A stretch of DNA of 7,565 bases from Anaerolineae bacterium (GTDB lineage: Bacteria > Chloroflexota > Anaerolineae > JAFGEY01): positions 1 to 7,565 of the forward strand of contig JAFGJF010000038.1 of assembly GCA_016929205.1 (NCBI GenBank), in the 5' to 3' direction. Shown piece after piece: positions 6,201 through 7,565 of this stretch. The position numbers and the translations under genes are program-made. Under the pieces are notes generated by a model. That model was not told the origin of the DNA. It saw only the letters and a list, made by a program, of their open reading frames with translations, and searched no databases. Each line of letters starts with the position of its first letter. The stretch's first letter is position 1.

Positions 6201-6250
6201 AGCCAGTGGCTGTATGCGCTTCAGCAAGTACGATGCTGGCTGGCAAGCCA
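6201..6250. repeat. Cluster of AGCCA/TGGCT inverted half-sites
   Basis: Four copies of one 5-base unit occur within 50 bases: AGCCA (6201-6205), TGGCT (6207-6211), TGGCT (6237-6241) and AGCCA (6246-6250). The first two form a palindrome with a one-base centre; the last two form a hairpin with loop GGCA. AGCCAG (6201-6206) also pairs with CTGGCT (6236-6241), and CAGCA (6222-6226) with TGCTG (6234-6238), so several mutually exclusive folds are possible. They could be operator half-sites or part of the RNA structure just downstream. Confidence 0.35.
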
Positions 6251-6258
6251 AGGATTGC

Positions 6259-6345
6259 TCGTTCCCACTCTTGTGCACCGGAACAACGCGACAGTATTTC
6301 GGTGCAGGAACCGGTGGACTGAACTGGAAATGAGTGCGGGAACGG
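6259..6345 (+). ncRNA. Predicted structured RNA element, three-way junction, unknown class
   Basis: By hand pairing this 87-base stretch folds into a closed three-way junction. P1 pairs 6259-6266 with 6338-6345 (CTCGTTCCC-like arm, last pair U-G) and continues as ACTC 6267-6270 with GAGT 6332-6335, with a two-base GC bulge at 6336-6337: 12 pairs. P2 pairs TGCACCGGAA 6274-6283 with TTTCGGTGCA 6297-6306: 10 pairs with one G-U and a 13-base loop. P3 pairs CCGGT 6311-6315 with ACTGG 6323-6327: 5 pairs with one G-U and a 7-base loop. The fold lies between the kinase stop and the flavoprotein gene, upstream of that gene's best promoter, so it may belong to a 3' UTR, a separate small RNA, or a leader from an earlier start. 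It matches no riboswitch, ribozyme core or tRNA that I know. No T-run follows, so it is not a simple terminator. Both strands could fold. Confidence 0.45.
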
Positions 6346-6366
6346 ATAAGGCCAGGGCTGTGCTTG

Positions 6367-6395
6367 TTGCTCTAAACGCAACCCAGGTATATACT
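6367..6395 (+). promoter_or_regulatory. Candidate promoter of the flavoprotein gene
   Basis: TATACT (6390-6395) matches the -10 consensus at five of six positions. TTGCTC (6367-6372), 17 bases upstream, matches the -35 at three of six. A start near 6402 gives a leader of about 26 bases containing the AAAGGAAAGAG ribosome site. This would give the flavoprotein and aldo/keto reductase genes their own transcript, separate from the kinase gene. Confidence 0.4.
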
Positions 6396-6427
6396 TGTGC
6401 GAAACGACTTAAAGGAAAGAGTAAAAT

Positions 6428-7189
6428 ATGCTGATCGTAGGATTTGTTGGCAGTCCGAGAAAAGATGGCCGGACCAGCGCCCTGATCGACGCCGCACTCG
6501 AGGGGGCAGCATCTGCCGGGGCGGACGTTCAAAAACTGTATTTGGTCGACTATGATATCCGGGCTTTTACGGGTGCCGGTGGGCCGGACGACCGCTACTG
6601 CCCCGAGGTCCTGTCCGCCTTGTGCGAAAAAGCCGGCGCGATCGTCGTCGGTGCGCCGGTGTACTATGGCGAGATCAACGGGCTGACCAAGGATTGGATG
6701 GACAGCGTGCGCATTCGTAACTCGAACGGCAAACCGGCTCTGGGGTTTGCCATTGCCGGCGGCTCGGGCAAGGGGCTGCTTTCCGGCGTGCAGTCGATCT
6801 ATCACTGGTTCTACCATCGCCAGGTGCGGGCCATCGATCCCACGCCGGTCTCGCGGTTCAATATGCAGGCGGCGCAGGAAAGCCTCAAAAAAAGTGGCAC
6901 CAGGCTGGTCGAGATGGCCCAAGACGTGCATCCTTTTTCTGGAGAAAGGCGCGACGATCGTTGGGCCGACGTGCTGGCCTATTATGCCACGCTTCCCTAT
7001 TTTGACTGCGATCCGCTGGATGAGTTTCTGATGTTGGCCCGGCAACTGATCGCGCTCTCGAACGGTGACGAGGTCGAACAGGCACAAGCTGAACTGGACC
7101 AGGCGCTGATCCTGATCGAAAATGGCCAGCGAAGCGAGGGTGCCCGCCACGCAGTTCGGGCCTACGAAATCCTCTACTTTGCAGGATAA
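6428..7189 (+). CDS. NADPH-dependent FMN reductase-like flavoprotein with C-terminal extension (253 aa)
   Basis: Flavodoxin-fold protein expected to bind FMN and pass electrons from NAD(P)H. FVGSPRKDGRTSAL (residues 6-19) is the phosphate-binding loop, VVGAPVYYGEINGLTKDW (73-90) the isoalloxazine-side loop, and AIAGGSGKG (108-116) the third FMN loop. Start ATG 6428 follows AAAGGAAAGAG. Relatives among iron-sulfur flavoproteins carry a cysteine cluster just after the second strand. The matching region here (DYDIRAFTGAGGPDDRYC, 41-58) keeps only Cys58, so a 4Fe-4S cluster is unlikely. Residues about 150-253 form a mostly helical extension beyond the usual domain of about 190 residues, ending in an amphipathic segment (EVEQAQAELDQALILIENG). 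The aldo/keto reductase gene follows 46 bases later, which suggests a shared redox role such as quinone, nitro or carbonyl reduction. That pairing is inference. Confidence 0.87.
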   Translation: MLIVGFVGSPRKDGRTSALIDAALEGAASAGADVQKLYLVDYDIRAFTGAGGPDDRYCPEVLSALCEKAGAIVVGAPVYYGEINGLTKDWMDSVRIRNSNGKPALGFAIAGGSGKGLLSGVQSIYHWFYHRQVRAIDPTPVSRFNMQAAQESLKKSGTRLVEMAQDVHPFSGERRDDRWADVLAYYATLPYFDCDPLDEFLMLARQLIALSNGDEVEQAQAELDQALILIENGQRSEGARHAVRAYEILYFAG

Positions 7190-7235
7190 AAGTAGAGATA
7201 AGGAACAGTGTATCGATTCAGAGGAGGATATCGCA

Positions 7236-7565
7236 GTGGTCAAGAGTACTGAAAAGCTCGGCGCACAATTGCCCCGCCGCAGGTTAGGACGCAGCGAGTT
7301 GGTGGTTCCCATCTTTTCGTTGGGTGGCTATCCACTGGGCTGGGGAGGCGCCCAGGGAGAAAAAGAGGCTATCGAGGCCGTCCACTATGCGCTCGATCAA
7401 GGGCTCGACTATATCGATACCTCACCCTTTTATGGAGACAGCCAGAGGCGGATCGGTATCGCCCTGGAAGGCGAGCCGCGCGACAGCCTGATCCTCTCGA
7501 CCAAGACAGGCACGCATCCCTCCCGCCCGCAGGATTATTCCTGGGACGCCACGATGTGGAGCGTC
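7236..7565 (+). CDS. Aldo/keto reductase family protein, N-terminal 110 residues, cut off by the window edge
   Basis: The open frame starts at GTG 7236, chosen because GAGGAGG (7221-7227), a near-perfect Shine-Dalgarno sequence, lies eight bases upstream. It runs to the right edge without a stop. The sequence shows the start of the AKR (beta/alpha)8 barrel: RRLGRSELVVPIFSLGGYPLG (split here as RRLGRSELVV and SLGGYPLG, residues 15-35), then DYIDTSPFYGDSQ (58-70) with catalytic Asp61 and Tyr66, and SLILSTKTG (84-92) with catalytic Lys90. The fourth tetrad residue, His, would come about 30 residues later and is outside the window. AKRs reduce aldehydes and ketones with NADPH; the substrate cannot be assigned. 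It lies 46 bases after the flavoprotein stop and is likely cotranscribed with it. Confidence 0.9.
   Translation, partial: MVKSTEKLGAQLPRRRLGRSELVVPIFSLGGYPLGWGGAQGEKEAIEAVHYALDQGLDYIDTSPFYGDSQRRIGIALEGEPRDSLILSTKTGTHPSRPQDYSWDATMWSV

Noticed and set aside
5121..6278. 385-residue open frame on the minus strand
   Set aside because: It lies antisense to the kinase gene, whose motifs are unmistakable, and its translation shows no family motif. It is a by-product of codon usage on the coding strand.
6165..6434. 89-residue plus-strand frame between kinase and flavoprotein
   Set aside because: No ribosome site, overlaps the flavoprotein start and consists of the hairpin-rich sequence; better explained as noncoding.
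6221..7312. 363-residue open frame on the minus strand
   Set aside because: It covers the flavoprotein gene in antisense and runs into the noncoding gap. No recognisable domain and no ribosome site.
1..7565. CRISPR array, tRNA, rRNA or insertion-sequence ends
   Set aside because: I looked for regularly spaced repeats, TPsiC-like arms, conserved rRNA stretches and transposase motifs with flanking inverted repeats and saw none. A tRNAscan-SE and ISfinder search would be more sensitive.

Overview
The window is bacterial: compact genes, Shine-Dalgarno sequences before most starts, and one GTG and one possible TTG start. The gene mix is a membrane-anchored EEP-fold protein, DinB-superfamily proteins, a GNAT acetyltransferase, an APH-type kinase, a GH32/GH43-like propeller protein, a flavoprotein and an aldo/keto reductase. 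With moderately GC-rich coding sequence, this would suit a soil or sediment bacterium such as a member of Chloroflexota. That placement is inference from gene content; no phylogenetic marker is present. I see no rRNA, CRISPR array, complete insertion sequence or integrase, and no tRNA that I can recognise by eye.

Layout. Positions 1-700 (minus strand) hold the N-terminal 233 residues of an endonuclease/exonuclease/phosphatase-fold protein with a three-helix membrane anchor. It runs off the left edge. A 373-base divergent intergenic region (701-1073) has a candidate promoter in each direction, each with a phased direct repeat at or upstream of it. All remaining genes read on the plus strand. 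They are a full DinB-superfamily protein (1074-1589), a second DinB gene that has lost its middle (1669-1944), a decayed spacer, an unrecognised cysteine-rich protein (2123-2797), a GNAT acetyltransferase (2822-3343), the C-terminal remnant of an alpha/beta hydrolase (3340-3726), a cytoplasmic GH32/GH43-like protein (3747-5081), an APH-family phosphotransferase (5136-6164), a 263-base intergenic region with strong RNA-like folding potential, an NADPH-dependent FMN reductase-like flavoprotein (6428-7189), and the first 110 residues of an aldo/keto reductase (7236 to the right edge).

The genes do not form a recognisable pathway. They look like an accessory island of small-molecule-modifying enzymes, in which at least two genes (the second DinB and the hydrolase) have been eroded by deletion. 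Tight spacing (overlap, 20, 24, 46 and 54 bases) suggests that 2123-5081, perhaps to 6164, is one transcription unit and that 6428 to the right edge is another.

The least ordinary signals are the three-way-junction RNA fold predicted at 6259-6345, the internally deleted DinB gene, and the unassigned protein with two cysteine clusters. I found no convincing evidence of a new multi-gene system.
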